DNA of 64,000 nucleotides from DAOUKH01 sp964291475 (GCA_964291475.2 OZ220063.1:1-64000); one strand, 5' to 3'. Counted from the stretch's first letter, positions 52,094 through 61,614 are shown. Made by a program: numbers and translations. Notes: generated by a model not told the origin, from the sequence alone.

Positions 52094-54388
52094 CTAGCTG
52101 GCCGCGACGGGCTCCCGCTCCGGCGCCGCAGACTCGGGCCGTTCGCCCTTGTAGTCGCACTTGGCGTTGGCGCAGCGAACGCCGCCCTTCGCCGCCTCCG
52201 TCAGGAGGCCGCCGCACGTGGGGCACGGCTCGGCGATGGGCTTCCGGTTGGTGAGGAACTTGCAGTCCGGGTAGTTCGAGCAGCCGTAGAACGTCCGCCC
52301 TCTACGGTTGCGGCGTTCGATGAGGTCGCCGCCGTCTTCGGGGCACGGCGCGTCGGCCTTCTTCTGGATCCGCTTCATCCCCTTACATTCGGGGTAGCCG
52401 CTGCAGGAGAGGAACGGTCCGTAGCGGCCCTGCTTCACCACCATGGGCTTGTAGCAGAGGTCGCAGACCTCGTTGGCGTACTCCTTTTGCAGGGCCTCGT
52501 CCACCTTGGTCTCGGTCTTCTTGATCGGCTTGGTGCCCTTGCACTCGGGGAAGCCGCTGCAGGAGAGGAAGAGGCCGAAGCGGCCCTTCTTGATCACCAT
52601 GGGCTTGTCGCAGAGGTCGCAGACCTCGTCGGAGACCTCCGGCTTGCGCTCGAGCGTCTCGTTCGCGGTCGCCACCGCCGTCTCGAACGGGCCGTAGAAG
52701 TCGCTCAGGTAGGGCGTCCAGCCCTTCTCGCCGCGGGCGATCTCGTCGAGCCCCTCCTCCATCATTGCGGTGAAGCTGGGGTCGATGTAGCTGGAGAACG
52801 CCTCGACCAGAAGGTCGTTGACGATGGTCCCCAGCTGCTCGGGTTGGAGCAGGCCCTTTTCCTTCTTCACGTAGCCCCGGTTCTGGATGGTCGAGACGAT
52901 GGCGGCGTAGGTCGAGGGGCGGCCGATTCCCGCCTCCTCCAGCGCCTTCACCAGCGACGCCTCCGAGTAGCGCGGCGGCGGCTGGGTGAACTTCTGTTGC
53001 GGGTCGAGCTTCTTGAGGTCGAGCCGTTCGCCCTTCTCCAGGGCCGGCAGCGCGGCTTCCTTTTCCTCGTCGTCATCGCTCGTGTCCGAGCCTTCCGAGT
53101 AGAGGGTGAGGAAGCCGGCGAACTTCTGCACCGACCCGTTGGCGGTGAGGACGTACGTCCGCGGGGAGCCCGCGGCCTCGACCTGCACCGCCGTGGCGTC
53201 GAAGACGGCGTTCGCCATCTGGCTCGCCACCATGCGCTTCCAGATCAGGTCGTAGAGGCGGAACTGGTCGTTCGCGAGCGCCCCTCGGACGCTTGCCGGG
53301 TCGCGCATGATCGAGGTCGGACGGATTGCCTCGTGGGCCTCCTGGGCGCCCTTCGACCTGGCGGTGTAGGCCCGCGCCTTGGGCGGCAGGTATTCCTTGC
53401 CGTACTTGCCCGCGACGTATTTCCGGGTCTCCGCGATGGCGCTGCCGCTCACGACCGGCGAGTCGGTCCGCATGTAGGTGATGAGGCCGACCGTCTCGCC
53501 GGCCACCGGCAGGCCCTCGTAGAGCTGCTGCGCGACGGTCATCGTTTTGCGGGCGGAGAAGCGCAGCTTGCGCCACGCCTCCTGCTGCAGGGTGCTGGTG
53601 ATGAACGGGGCCGTCGGGCGGCGCTGGGTCTCGCGCTTCTTGACCGAGGCAACGGTGTAGATGGAGCGCCGCAGGTCGTCGACCAGCGCCGTCGCGGTCT
53701 TCTCGTCGTGGACTTCGAGCTTGCCCTTCTCGCCCTTCACCGAGGCCAGGGTGGCGTCGAAGCCCTTGACCTTGCCGCCGTTGGCGGACTGCTTGGCCAG
53801 GTTCGCCAGGATGCGCCAGTACTCGACGGGGACGAAGCGCTCGATCTCGCGCTCGCGCTCGACGATCATGCGCAGGGCGACCGACTGCACGCGTCCGGCG
53901 GAGAGGCCGCGCCGGACCTTCTTCCCCAGCAGGGGGCTCAGCCGGTAGCCGACGAGGCGGTCGAGGATGCGGCGGGTCTGTTGGGCGTTGACGAGATCGA
54001 CGTTGATTTCGCGTGGATGCTCGAAGGCCTCGCCGATGGCGGGCTTGGTGATCTCGTGGAAGACGACGCGGCGGACGGGCTTCTTGCCCGTCTTGATGGC
54101 CTCGCTCAGGTGCCAGGCGATGGCCTCGCCCTCGCGGTCGGGGTCGGTTGCGAGATAGAGCGCGTCGGCCTTCTGCAGGGCCTGGTCGAGCTCCTTGATC
54201 ACCGCCTTCTTCTCTTCGGGCACGACGTACTTGGGCGTGAAGTCGTTCTTGACGTCGACGCCGAGGGTGCGCTCGGGGAGGTCGCGGATGTGGCCGATGG
54301 ATGCCTTCACCGCGTAGTTCCGGCCGAGGAAACGCCCGATGGTCCGGGCCTTGGCCGGCGACTCGACGATGACTAAGTTCTTTGCCAT
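52094..54388 (-). CDS. topA: DNA topoisomerase I
   Basis: A 764-residue type IA topoisomerase relaxing negative supercoils. The Toprim domain (NLVIVESPAKARTIGRFLG; LATDPDREGEAIAWHL) and the active-site Tyr in GLITYMRTDS (about residue 305) are intact, as is RRLSAGRVQSVAL-like RGLSAGRVQSVAL. The C terminus carries four zinc-ribbon units. The first two (CDLCDKPMVIKKGRFG; CDLCYKPMVVKQGRYG) are close duplicates, the others are CPEDGG...CSNYPDC and CPTCGG...CANAKC. dprA lies upstream on the same strand. Confidence 0.96.
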   Translation of the reverse strand: MAKNLVIVESPAKARTIGRFLGRNYAVKASIGHIRDLPERTLGVDVKNDFTPKYVVPEEKKAVIKELDQALQKADALYLATDPDREGEAIAWHLSEAIKTGKKPVRRVVFHEITKPAIGEAFEHPREINVDLVNAQQTRRILDRLVGYRLSPLLGKKVRRGLSAGRVQSVALRMIVEREREIERFVPVEYWRILANLAKQSANGGKVKGFDATLASVKGEKGKLEVHDEKTATALVDDLRRSIYTVASVKKRETQRRPTAPFITSTLQQEAWRKLRFSARKTMTVAQQLYEGLPVAGETVGLITYMRTDSPVVSGSAIAETRKYVAGKYGKEYLPPKARAYTARSKGAQEAHEAIRPTSIMRDPASVRGALANDQFRLYDLIWKRMVASQMANAVFDATAVQVEAAGSPRTYVLTANGSVQKFAGFLTLYSEGSDTSDDDEEKEAALPALEKGERLDLKKLDPQQKFTQPPPRYSEASLVKALEEAGIGRPSTYAAIVSTIQNRGYVKKEKGLLQPEQLGTIVNDLLVEAFSSYIDPSFTAMMEEGLDEIARGEKGWTPYLSDFYGPFETAVATANETLERKPEVSDEVCDLCDKPMVIKKGRFGLFLSCSGFPECKGTKPIKKTETKVDEALQKEYANEVCDLCYKPMVVKQGRYGPFLSCSGYPECKGMKRIQKKADAPCPEDGGDLIERRNRRGRTFYGCSNYPDCKFLTNRKPIAEPCPTCGGLLTEAAKGGVRCANAKCDYKGERPESAAPEREPVAAS

Positions 54389-54422
54389 AGTCTCCCCACG
54401 TTAGTGCACGGCTTCACAAGCG

Positions 54423-55583
54423 TCAACCGGAACGCGTCTTGGCCGGGCCTCTGGTTCGGGGCGGCGTTTCCATTAAGGAAATATAACTCATGGCTCCAAT
54501 CTCTTTGACAAGACCCTTCAGTTCCATGAGCGCCAGCGCGCCGCTGACGACCGGCATCGGCAGCCCCGATTGCTCCTGGATCGCGTCGATGTGCGTGGGC
54601 TCCCGCGACACCAGCGCGAGCAGTGCGGCTTCGGTCTCGTCCGCGGGCTCGGCGCCCGGCAGGGGGAGCTGACGCGCCGGGACGGTGAGGTTGAGTTCTT
54701 CGAGCACGTCCGCGGCGTTCCGGACCAGCTTGGCGCCGCCCTCCTGGATCAGGCGGTTCGTCCCCGCACTGGCCGGCGAGAGGACGCTTCCGGGCGCTGC
54801 GAAGACCTCGCGGTTCTCGTTGAGGGCGTAGGTGGTGGTGATGAGCGCGCCGCTGCGTTCGGGCGCTTCCACGACGATCGTGCCGAGCGTCAGGCCGGCC
54901 AGGATGCGGTTGCGCCGGGGGAAGTACTCAGGCTTGGGTTTCGTCCCGAGGGGGTAGTCGCTGATCAGCGCCCCGTTCTCTTGGATGCGGCCCGCCAGCG
55001 CCTTGTGGCTCATGGGGTAGACCATGTCGAGCCCGCACGCGAGCACGGCGAGGGTCCGTCCTTGCGCATCCAGCGCCGCCTTGTGCGCCACCGCGTCGAC
55101 GCCGAGCGCCAGGCCGCTGACGATTGTCAGGCCGTTGCGGGCGAGCTCCTCGGTCAACATGCGGGTGACCTCGCGGCCGTAGCTCGTGACGTTGCGCGTG
55201 CCCACGACGGTGACCGAACGCTCGTCGGCCTCGGTCAACGTCCCCTTCACGTAGAGCACCGGCGGCGGGTCGTAGGTCTCCCGCAGCCGGGCGGGATAGC
55301 CCTCGTCGCGGAGGGTGAGCGCCCGGACGCCGGCCCGCTCCAGCCGGTCGGCCTCCGCCTGGGGATCGATGGACGGGCGCGCCTCCACGACCGCGTTGAC
55401 GACCTTGGAGTCGAGCCCCGCGCGGCGCAGGGCCCCGGGCGAGGCGCTCCACGCCTCCTCCATCGAGTCGAACCCAGCGAGCAGCGCGTTGAACCGCACG
55501 CGCCCCATGCCGTGGATGCGGTGAAACGCGATCCAGTACGGAGCGTCGGCTGCTACCGGTGGCGAATCAGCAGGGTCGTTCAT
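54423..55583 (-). CDS. dprA: DNA processing protein DprA
   Basis: A 386-residue protein that loads RecA on incoming single-stranded DNA. An N-terminal SAM/helix-hairpin-helix-like region (YWIAFHRIHGMGRVRFNALL) is followed by the Rossmann-like core with VVGTRNVTSYG, IVSGLALGVDAVAHKAAL, LACGLDMVYPMSH and FPRRNRILAGL. A C-terminal winged helix comes last (about 310-370; THIDAIQEQSGLPMPVVSGALALMELKGLV). The ATG at 55583 is chosen; the longer frame runs into a tRNA gene. Confidence 0.95.
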   Translation of the reverse strand: MNDPADSPPVAADAPYWIAFHRIHGMGRVRFNALLAGFDSMEEAWSASPGALRRAGLDSKVVNAVVEARPSIDPQAEADRLERAGVRALTLRDEGYPARLRETYDPPPVLYVKGTLTEADERSVTVVGTRNVTSYGREVTRMLTEELARNGLTIVSGLALGVDAVAHKAALDAQGRTLAVLACGLDMVYPMSHKALAGRIQENGALISDYPLGTKPKPEYFPRRNRILAGLTLGTIVVEAPERSGALITTTYALNENREVFAAPGSVLSPASAGTNRLIQEGGAKLVRNAADVLEELNLTVPARQLPLPGAEPADETEAALLALVSREPTHIDAIQEQSGLPMPVVSGALALMELKGLVKEIGAMSYISLMETPPRTRGPAKTRSG

Positions 55584-55613
55584 CGAGGAAAATGTGGGAT
55601 TGTGACGATGAAA

Positions 55614-55703
55614 TGGCGGAGCGGGTGGGATTTGAACCCACGGTACCCGAAGGTACACACGCTCTCCAGGCGTGCCTGTTCAGCCAGACTCCAGCACCGC
55701 TCC
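55614..55703 (-). tRNA. tRNA-Ser (GGA)
   Basis: A 90-base class II tRNA with encoded CCA. Acceptor GGAGCGG pairs with CCGCTCC, the anticodon loop is CCTGGAGAG-like with anticodon GGA, and a long variable arm GTGTACC-TTCG-GGTACC is present. The T arm GTGGG-TTCAAAT-CCCAC is perfect. Confidence 0.95.
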
Positions 55704-55719
55704 GTGTGTTGTTAATGGC

Positions 55720-55809
<90 letters not shown>

Positions 55810-55949
55810 GCGACGGCGGCCGCCGCTCAGTTTCGCGGCGCCTAGCGCCCCAGCGAGCGCCAACAGAAGAGCCGACGACCATCATAGCCGACCCTCCTAA
55901 GCCCTGGCAATGAACGTTTGTCACACCCGGGCCTTTGTTTCGTGCCTTC

Positions 55950-56335
55950 GGGAGCGGGCAACCACAAGGGTTGCCCCTACACGGACGGTGCCATGCTGCC
56001 ATCCGCGTTTCAGGACCGACTAGGAGCAGCGCCCCGCGGGCGCTCGCGCGCCTGACGGCGCGCGCCCTCTCTCAAATCTCCCCCAGAGGGGGAGAGGTCG
56101 GAAGGGAGCGTCCCCCCGGACAGACCTTTGCGTAAGTGACGCTGGCGAATCCGTGGACGTTGGCGCACCTCTCCCCGACCCCGCCCTCAATCCCTCCCAG
56201 AGGGAGGGAGGCTTAACGGGGCGGCTAATCGAGGGTTGCCGGAGGAGGGCGATTCGTGAATCGCCCCTACGGCAGCCGTGGCAGTTGGCGCGGGGCCCCT
56301 CATCTCGATCTTCTCCCGGGGGGAAGAGGCCGGAG
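55950..56335. repeat. Intergenic repeat island
   Basis: Between the tRNA-Ser genes and the MFS gene lie a CCACAAGG-centred palindrome (55956-55976), the long composite of GGAGCAGCGCCC, GCGCGCGCC and CTCCCCCAGAGGGGGAG (56022-56099), and a CCTTTGCGTAA motif (about 56125). They are followed by the palindrome GGGCGATTCGTGAATCGCCC (56247-56266) and a GGGGCCCCTCATCTC module (56292-56329). No gene is supported in 55810-56395. Confidence 0.8.
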
Positions 56336-56395
56336 GGCGTCTGGCGGCATCCGTTGACACCGGTTTGGCCGGGGTGTAGCGTCCCGGCCACGCTC

Positions 56396-57703
56396 GTGAA
56401 AGCCCCCTTCGTTCACCACGTCCTCTACCGCGACGGGCGCTCCGTCTTCTACGGTTGGTGGATCGTCTTCTCCGCCGGTGGCCTCACCATGCTCGGCGGG
56501 GCCTTCTACTTCTTCGGATTCGGCACCTTTCTGCTCCCCCTGGAAGAGGGCCTGAACACCGAACGCGGCCCCCTCTCCCTCGCCGTCAGCATTTCCACCC
56601 TGGAAGGCGCCGCCCTCGGCCCCATCCAGGGCTACTTCGTCGACCGCTACGGACCGCGCCCCGTCATGATGATCGGCATCGTTCTGATGGGCGTCGGCTT
56701 CATGCTGTTGAGCACCGCCGATACGCTCCTCGAGTTCTACCTCTTCTTCATCCCCCTCATCGGCATCGGCGCCGGGCTCGGGATTATGTCGCCCGCCTTC
56801 GTCGCGGTGAGCAACTGGTTCATCAAGAAGCGCGGCGTCGCCTTCGGCATCGCGATGACGGGCATTGGCGTCGGCGGCCTCCTCGTCCCGCTCACCGGCT
56901 ACCTGATTTCGGAATACGGCTGGCGCGACGCCGCCTTCATCATCGGCGTCATCATCCTCGTCGCCGGCCTGCCCTTCACCCTGCTCATGCGGCAGCGGCC
57001 CGAGCAATACGGCCTGCTCCCCGACGGCATCACCGAGGAGGAGGCCCGCCGCGACGCCGAGGCCGCCACCGCCGTCAGCGTCCACACCGAGGTCGACTTC
57101 ACCGTCAAGGAGGCCCTCACCTCCACGGCCTTCTGGCAGCTCGGCGTCGGCTTCGGGCTCCGCAACATGCTCTCCTCCAGCGTCCTCATCCACACCGTCG
57201 CCGCCGTCTACGACCGCGGCCACACGGAAGCGTTCGGCGCCACCGTCCTCGCCATCATGGCCGCCATCAGCATCCCCAGCCGGGTGATTTCCGGCCTGGT
57301 GCAGGACCGGGTCGAGAAGCGCAAGGTGGGCGGCGCCGTGGGCGTGCTCACCGCCGTGGCCCTCGGCTTCTATTTGATCAGCGACGACCTCTGGGCGTTA
57401 GGCGTCTTCGCGGTCCTCTTCGCGATCGCGTGGGGCGCGGCGAGCCCCACCCAACAGGCGATACGCGGCGAGTACTTCGGACGCCTCCACTATGCCAAGA
57501 TCAACGGCTTCGCCAACCTCTTCATGACCGCCGGCTCCGTAGCCGGCCCCGCCATCGCCGGCTACGTCCACGACGCCGTCGACACCTACGACCCGACGTT
57601 CCTGGGCTTTGCCGCCCTCTCGCTGGTCTCGGCGGCCTTCATCTGGCAGGCGAAGCGGCCTACGCTCAAGCGGCAGCGCCCGACGGCCCCCGGCCGGCCG
57701 TAG
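56396..57703 (+). CDS. MFS transporter, OFA-like
   Basis: A 435-residue membrane transporter with about 12 predicted helices (for example WWIVFSAGGLTMLGGAFYFFG, PVMMIGIVLMGVGFMLLS, GVAFGIAMTGIGVGGLLVPLTGYL, LWALGVFAVLFAIAWGAAS) and a central cytoplasmic loop around 190-235. The motif A-like DRYGPRPVMM (loop 2-3) and an N terminus KAPFVHHVLYRDGRSVFYG fit the monocarboxylate/OFA branch. I start at GTG 56396; the in-frame extension runs through the repeat island. A TTGACA at 56354-56359 is a possible -35. The substrate is unknown, perhaps an organic anion. Confidence 0.85.
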   Translation: MKAPFVHHVLYRDGRSVFYGWWIVFSAGGLTMLGGAFYFFGFGTFLLPLEEGLNTERGPLSLAVSISTLEGAALGPIQGYFVDRYGPRPVMMIGIVLMGVGFMLLSTADTLLEFYLFFIPLIGIGAGLGIMSPAFVAVSNWFIKKRGVAFGIAMTGIGVGGLLVPLTGYLISEYGWRDAAFIIGVIILVAGLPFTLLMRQRPEQYGLLPDGITEEEARRDAEAATAVSVHTEVDFTVKEALTSTAFWQLGVGFGLRNMLSSSVLIHTVAAVYDRGHTEAFGATVLAIMAAISIPSRVISGLVQDRVEKRKVGGAVGVLTAVALGFYLISDDLWALGVFAVLFAIAWGAASPTQQAIRGEYFGRLHYAKINGFANLFMTAGSVAGPAIAGYVHDAVDTYDPTFLGFAALSLVSAAFIWQAKRPTLKRQRPTAPGRP

Positions 57704-57725
57704 GCCCTCGGGCGTCCACGCCGCA

Positions 57726-59462
57726 CTATTTGTCCACGCGGCAACTGACGATGTCTATGCCGTAGTACTTGCGGTGGTGCACCGAAGAGGCGTAGTGACG
57801 CAGGATCCGTACGGACAACTGCTGCTCGTCTTCCAGCGCCTGGTCCTGGCCCAGATAGGCCATGCGGTCCTCGATATTTCCCTGGATGGCATCGTCCGAA
57901 GCGACCACGACCTCAAGGTCGGCCGAGCCGGCGTCGGGGCGAATCGTGGCGACCAACCTGCGCTTCTGTTCGGCCGGACCGTGGCTCTCTTCATTGATCA
58001 GGCTCAACATGAGCTCTTCCCCTACGAGACGCAGCCGGTCCTTTCCTTCCTGCGTCCAAGCATGCCGGTCGGCAAACTGACAGAGGAAACCGTCGAAATC
58101 GGGCAGGGAGGACTGGGACAAGTCGATGCGTAGCTTCCTGGCGCGAAAGGCTGATGATTCGGTGAGTATGGTCATGGCGATGGCCGCCATACCGCCGACG
58201 ACGATCGCATGCCCCACCAGGTGAATGATGACCCCTTCGAACAATCCGCCCAAAGCGCTCGCGGACAGGCCCAACACCATGGACACGCCGGTGATGGCGG
58301 CCTTCTTTTGATCAACCTGACCCGTGAAGACCGTCTTCGCACCCTCGATGAAGAGCATGCCGAAGATGATGACGTACACCGCGCTGACCACTGGGCTGGG
58401 AATGGCGACCAGCACGGCGACCAACTTGGAAAAGAAGGCGGCCAGTATGGTCAAGACTCCCAGGTATATCCCGACACTCTTGGCCGCGAGGCCGGTAAAG
58501 CTAATATAGACTGCGGTGGCCGACCACGGCGCGGCAACGGGCAATGTTCCGAGTAGGCCGGAAAGAAGGGTGCCCGCACCATACACATTCAAGCCCCCTT
58601 GCACGGTGCGGAAGTCGACAGCGGACTGATTCCGGTAGGAAGCGCGGTGAATCACCGACAGGTCTCCCACCGCTTTCATGAAGGCGGTGAGATTCACGAA
58701 CACGAAGACCGGGAGCAAAGCCCAGAAGTCCGCGTTGAAGATCAGGTCCAGGCCCGGCCACTCGAAATCGGGCAGACTCACCCATGGAGCGGCGGCTACG
58801 CTGTCAGCGTCGTAGAAGCCCAGGGACGCGGCCACCAGCAGACCGACGGCGACGGTGACCGGCAGAATCCACATACGCCAGACCGGTTTGTCTTGCAGGG
58901 AGATGAGGACCCCAGCGGCCAGGGCGGCCATTCCCGAGGCCAGGAAGAGCACCGACGATTCGCCTTCCGGCGGAATGACCGCTCTGCCGATGATGAAAGG
59001 CATGGCCGAAACCGCCACCAGCATGACCACTATCCCGCTCACCGTCTGGGTGAATATCCGGCGGAGGGAGGCAAGACGCAGGGTCAAAATAGACTGGACC
59101 AGGGTGGAAACCACCACCAAGCTGGCCAGCAAACCAGGGCCGCCGACCTGGAGCGCCAAGGCGCAAACCGCCAAGAATGGAACATTGAAGTTCGCGACAA
59201 TGAGGCGGCCCGAACCCAAATGACGGAGCCGGAGGGTCTGCAGGACCATGCTGGCTCCGGTGACTGCCAGCGCGGTAAAGGTCACCCACGACAGGTAGGC
59301 ATCCGACTCGTCGGATGCCCGCACGATCAGCGCCGCCAGCATGACGAGACTGATCGTGTTGGGTATGAATATCTGTAAAGCCGCGGCTATCGACAGTGGC
59401 GGCGGACACTTCTCATCGGGTTCGTAGCGAACTTCGCCTCGCCCCTGGGATTGTCGGAACAT
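57726..59462 (-). CDS. NCS2-type permease fused to an RsbW-like ATPase domain
   Basis: A 578-residue two-part protein. Residues 25-430 form a nucleobase/ascorbate transporter (solute carrier 23, NCS2)-like membrane domain with about 12-14 helices (for example LSIAAALQIFIPNTISLVMLAALI, FWALLPVFVFVNLTAFMKAVGDLS, GIYLGVLTILAAFFSKLVAVLVAIPSPVVSAVYVIIFG). The soluble tail (about 440-578) resembles histidine-kinase-like ATPases of the anti-sigma RsbW group: EGKDRLRLVGEELMLSLINEES looks like the N-box helix and ILRHYASSVHHRKYYGIDIVSCRV like the last strand. A role in sensing transport is inference. The start ATG lacks a clear RBS. Confidence 0.72.
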   Translation of the reverse strand: MFRQSQGRGEVRYEPDEKCPPPLSIAAALQIFIPNTISLVMLAALIVRASDESDAYLSWVTFTALAVTGASMVLQTLRLRHLGSGRLIVANFNVPFLAVCALALQVGGPGLLASLVVVSTLVQSILTLRLASLRRIFTQTVSGIVVMLVAVSAMPFIIGRAVIPPEGESSVLFLASGMAALAAGVLISLQDKPVWRMWILPVTVAVGLLVAASLGFYDADSVAAAPWVSLPDFEWPGLDLIFNADFWALLPVFVFVNLTAFMKAVGDLSVIHRASYRNQSAVDFRTVQGGLNVYGAGTLLSGLLGTLPVAAPWSATAVYISFTGLAAKSVGIYLGVLTILAAFFSKLVAVLVAIPSPVVSAVYVIIFGMLFIEGAKTVFTGQVDQKKAAITGVSMVLGLSASALGGLFEGVIIHLVGHAIVVGGMAAIAMTILTESSAFRARKLRIDLSQSSLPDFDGFLCQFADRHAWTQEGKDRLRLVGEELMLSLINEESHGPAEQKRRLVATIRPDAGSADLEVVVASDDAIQGNIEDRMAYLGQDQALEDEQQLSVRILRHYASSVHHRKYYGIDIVSCRVDK

Positions 59463-59606
59463 TTAGACGAGCCTACTCGCTGTAGTCCGGCGGTACATTG
59501 CTGCTGCTCAAGAAGGGGTCCTCCCCAGATCCGACATGTTCGGGGCGGGGCGTTGTCCCAGTGTCATCCCTCGCGCCACATGCGGACGCGTGCGAATGGC
59601 GGCGTG

Positions 59607-59679
59607 AATGAGACGGGGTATTGCCAAATTCCGTTAATGAGATTGAGTATTGCCAAAGGGTTCATTGCGATTGTACAGT
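59607..59679 (+). promoter_or_regulatory. Direct repeats and candidate promoter upstream of the Cache lipoprotein
   Basis: AATGAGAY...GTATTGCCAAA occurs at 59607-59628 and 59636-59657, offset by 29 bases. The second copy supplies TTGCCA (59651-59656), which pairs with TACAGT (59674-59679) across 17 bases as a possible promoter, 32 bases before the ATG. Confidence 0.45.
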
Positions 59680-59710
59680 GCTTAGCAGCAAAATCCAGAG
59701 AAGTGGTGCT

Positions 59711-61549
59711 ATGCGGCAAACCCAGCAAGAGGATAATCGGCAGGCGAACCGGGCGGAGTTGCGTCGCCGGCGAGCACGCGCCGGTGTGCGGGGGCTGTTC
59801 TTGCTTCTGATCGTGGCTGCTTGTGCGGCCTTCGTCGTTGCCTGCGGCGAGGACCCTACTCCAACGCCCGCGCCCACGGCGACTACGGCCCCAGAACCCA
59901 CGGCCACCGCGACGCCGGAACCCACGGCCACCGCAACTCCCGAGCCGACGCCGGAACCCACGGCCACCACAGCTCCCGAACCGACGCCGGAACCCGCTGT
60001 GATGGACGACGACGACCTAACCCAAGCCTACGTAGCGAAGGCCATAGACTACTACGGAGAGAACGGACTGGACGCCACCGTCGACTTCTACAAGTCTGCG
60101 GCGGGCACGGAAAACGGGCGGTCGCTGCTCCTCTTGGACGAAGCCGAAAGCAGGTTGCTCGTATACCGGAACATACCCGCTCTGGAGGGCCAGTACGTTG
60201 GCCCGGGCTCAGCCTATTCCGCCTTTGCGGGGTTGTTTGAGGTCGCTACCGAAGAGGGTCACTGGATCCTGGCCCGGGGCATTAACCCGGTCACCAAGCA
60301 GGAAGAACCGCGGCGAGTCCTCGTCGTCCTTCATGACGGTCTGGTGTTCTCCGCCAGTCATTCGGCCTTGGTGGAAGACGTGGCAAATTCCGTCAAGGAG
60401 TACGTGGACAAGGCCATAGCCAAATACGAAGAGGACGGTCTGGACGCCGTCATCACCCACTACAACGGCCAAGACAGCCTGGAAGGACAGTTCTACCTCT
60501 TCCTCATCGGCGCGGATGACAACTACCTGGCCCATCCCATCTTCCCTCACCTCATCGGCTCCGACATCAAGGACGTGGTCGGCTCCGACGGGCAGGAACT
60601 GGGTAAGGAGATAGCCCAGGCCACCGAAGAAGGCGCGTGGGTGGAATACCTATGGCCCCATCCCATCTCCCGGAAAGAACAGCAAAAGGTCACGTGGGCC
60701 ATCCGCCACGACGGGCTGATATTCGCCTCCGGCTACTACGCCGGCGATCCTGAGGCCGGCCCTCCGGCCTGGCGGGACGCCGATCCAAGGGACTACACGG
60801 TCCAGTACGTGGACCAGGCCATCGAGCGTTACGAGCGCGACGGCTTGGAGTCCATGATCAACTACTACAACAGCGTCGCCAGCTTCGAGGGCCAGTGGTA
60901 TCTCTTCGCCACCGACGCCGACGACATCTACCACGTCCATCCTCTGATTTCCCGGCTGATAGGGACGGATATCAAGGACGTGGTGGGTTCGGACGGCTAC
61001 GAGTTGGGCAGGGAGCTGGCCAAGGCCGTCGACGGCGGCGAAGGGGTCTGGGTGGAATACCTGTGGCCGCATCCGGTGACGCTCAAGGAAGTCCCTAAGG
61101 TGGGGTACGCGGTGCGCCACGACGGGATGCTCTTCGCTTCCGGCTACTACCCGCAGGTTGAAGACCCGGCGGCGCGGACCAAGGAGTACGTGCAGCAGGC
61201 CATCGAGTACTACCAGGCCAACGGATTGGACGCCACCATCGCCCATTACAACAGCCAGGAGAGCGTTGACGGCCAGTGGAACCTGACCCTGGCCGATGAG
61301 AATGACGTGGTGCGTGTTGCCGTCCTCGCTCCGAATCTCATTGGCACCGACTTGAAAGACGTCGGCGCGTACCGCGTTCGGAAGATTGGCGAAGAGATGG
61401 CGGCGGCCACGGAGGACGGCATCTGGGTCAGCTTCGTCTTCCCCAACACGAGGTCTTCGGAGACCTTGTACGCTCACGTGTGGGCCATCCGCTACGACGG
61501 GCTGCTCTTCACGTCGCGCTACTACGACGACCGGCCTGAGGTTTCCTGA
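59711..61549 (+). CDS. Lipoprotein with four tandem Cache-like sensor repeats
   Basis: A 612-residue exported lipoprotein. A basic N terminus leads to a hydrophobic segment ending in lipobox VVAC, then a Thr/Pro/Glu-rich linker of repeated EPTAT units. Four repeats of about 115-120 residues follow, starting AYVAKAIDYYGENGLDATVDFY, EYVDKAIAKYEEDGLDAVITHY, QYVDQAIERYERDGLESMINYY and EYVQQAIEYYQANGLDATIAHY, and ending in (V/I)RHDGL(I/L)FASGYY-like strands. They look like small-ligand Cache domains, here without any cytoplasmic output domain. The repeats are similar enough to have arisen by duplication. It could be a binding protein or sensor partner. A terminator follows. Confidence 0.82.
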   Translation: MRQTQQEDNRQANRAELRRRRARAGVRGLFLLLIVAACAAFVVACGEDPTPTPAPTATTAPEPTATATPEPTATATPEPTPEPTATTAPEPTPEPAVMDDDDLTQAYVAKAIDYYGENGLDATVDFYKSAAGTENGRSLLLLDEAESRLLVYRNIPALEGQYVGPGSAYSAFAGLFEVATEEGHWILARGINPVTKQEEPRRVLVVLHDGLVFSASHSALVEDVANSVKEYVDKAIAKYEEDGLDAVITHYNGQDSLEGQFYLFLIGADDNYLAHPIFPHLIGSDIKDVVGSDGQELGKEIAQATEEGAWVEYLWPHPISRKEQQKVTWAIRHDGLIFASGYYAGDPEAGPPAWRDADPRDYTVQYVDQAIERYERDGLESMINYYNSVASFEGQWYLFATDADDIYHVHPLISRLIGTDIKDVVGSDGYELGRELAKAVDGGEGVWVEYLWPHPVTLKEVPKVGYAVRHDGMLFASGYYPQVEDPAARTKEYVQQAIEYYQANGLDATIAHYNSQESVDGQWNLTLADENDVVRVAVLAPNLIGTDLKDVGAYRVRKIGEEMAAATEDGIWVSFVFPNTRSSETLYAHVWAIRYDGLLFTSRYYDDRPEVS

Positions 61550-61572
61550 TCCCTAGCGACTAGCCTGGTGTG

Positions 61573-61610
61573 AGGGGGCAGTTCCCGGAAGGGGGCTGCC
61601 CCTTCCTTTT
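61573..61610 (+). terminator. Terminator of the Cache lipoprotein gene
   Basis: GGGGCAG (61575-61581) pairs with CTGCCCC (61596-61602) and is followed by TTCCTTTT. It lies 25 bases after the stop codon. Confidence 0.65.
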
Positions 61611-61614
61611 GAGC

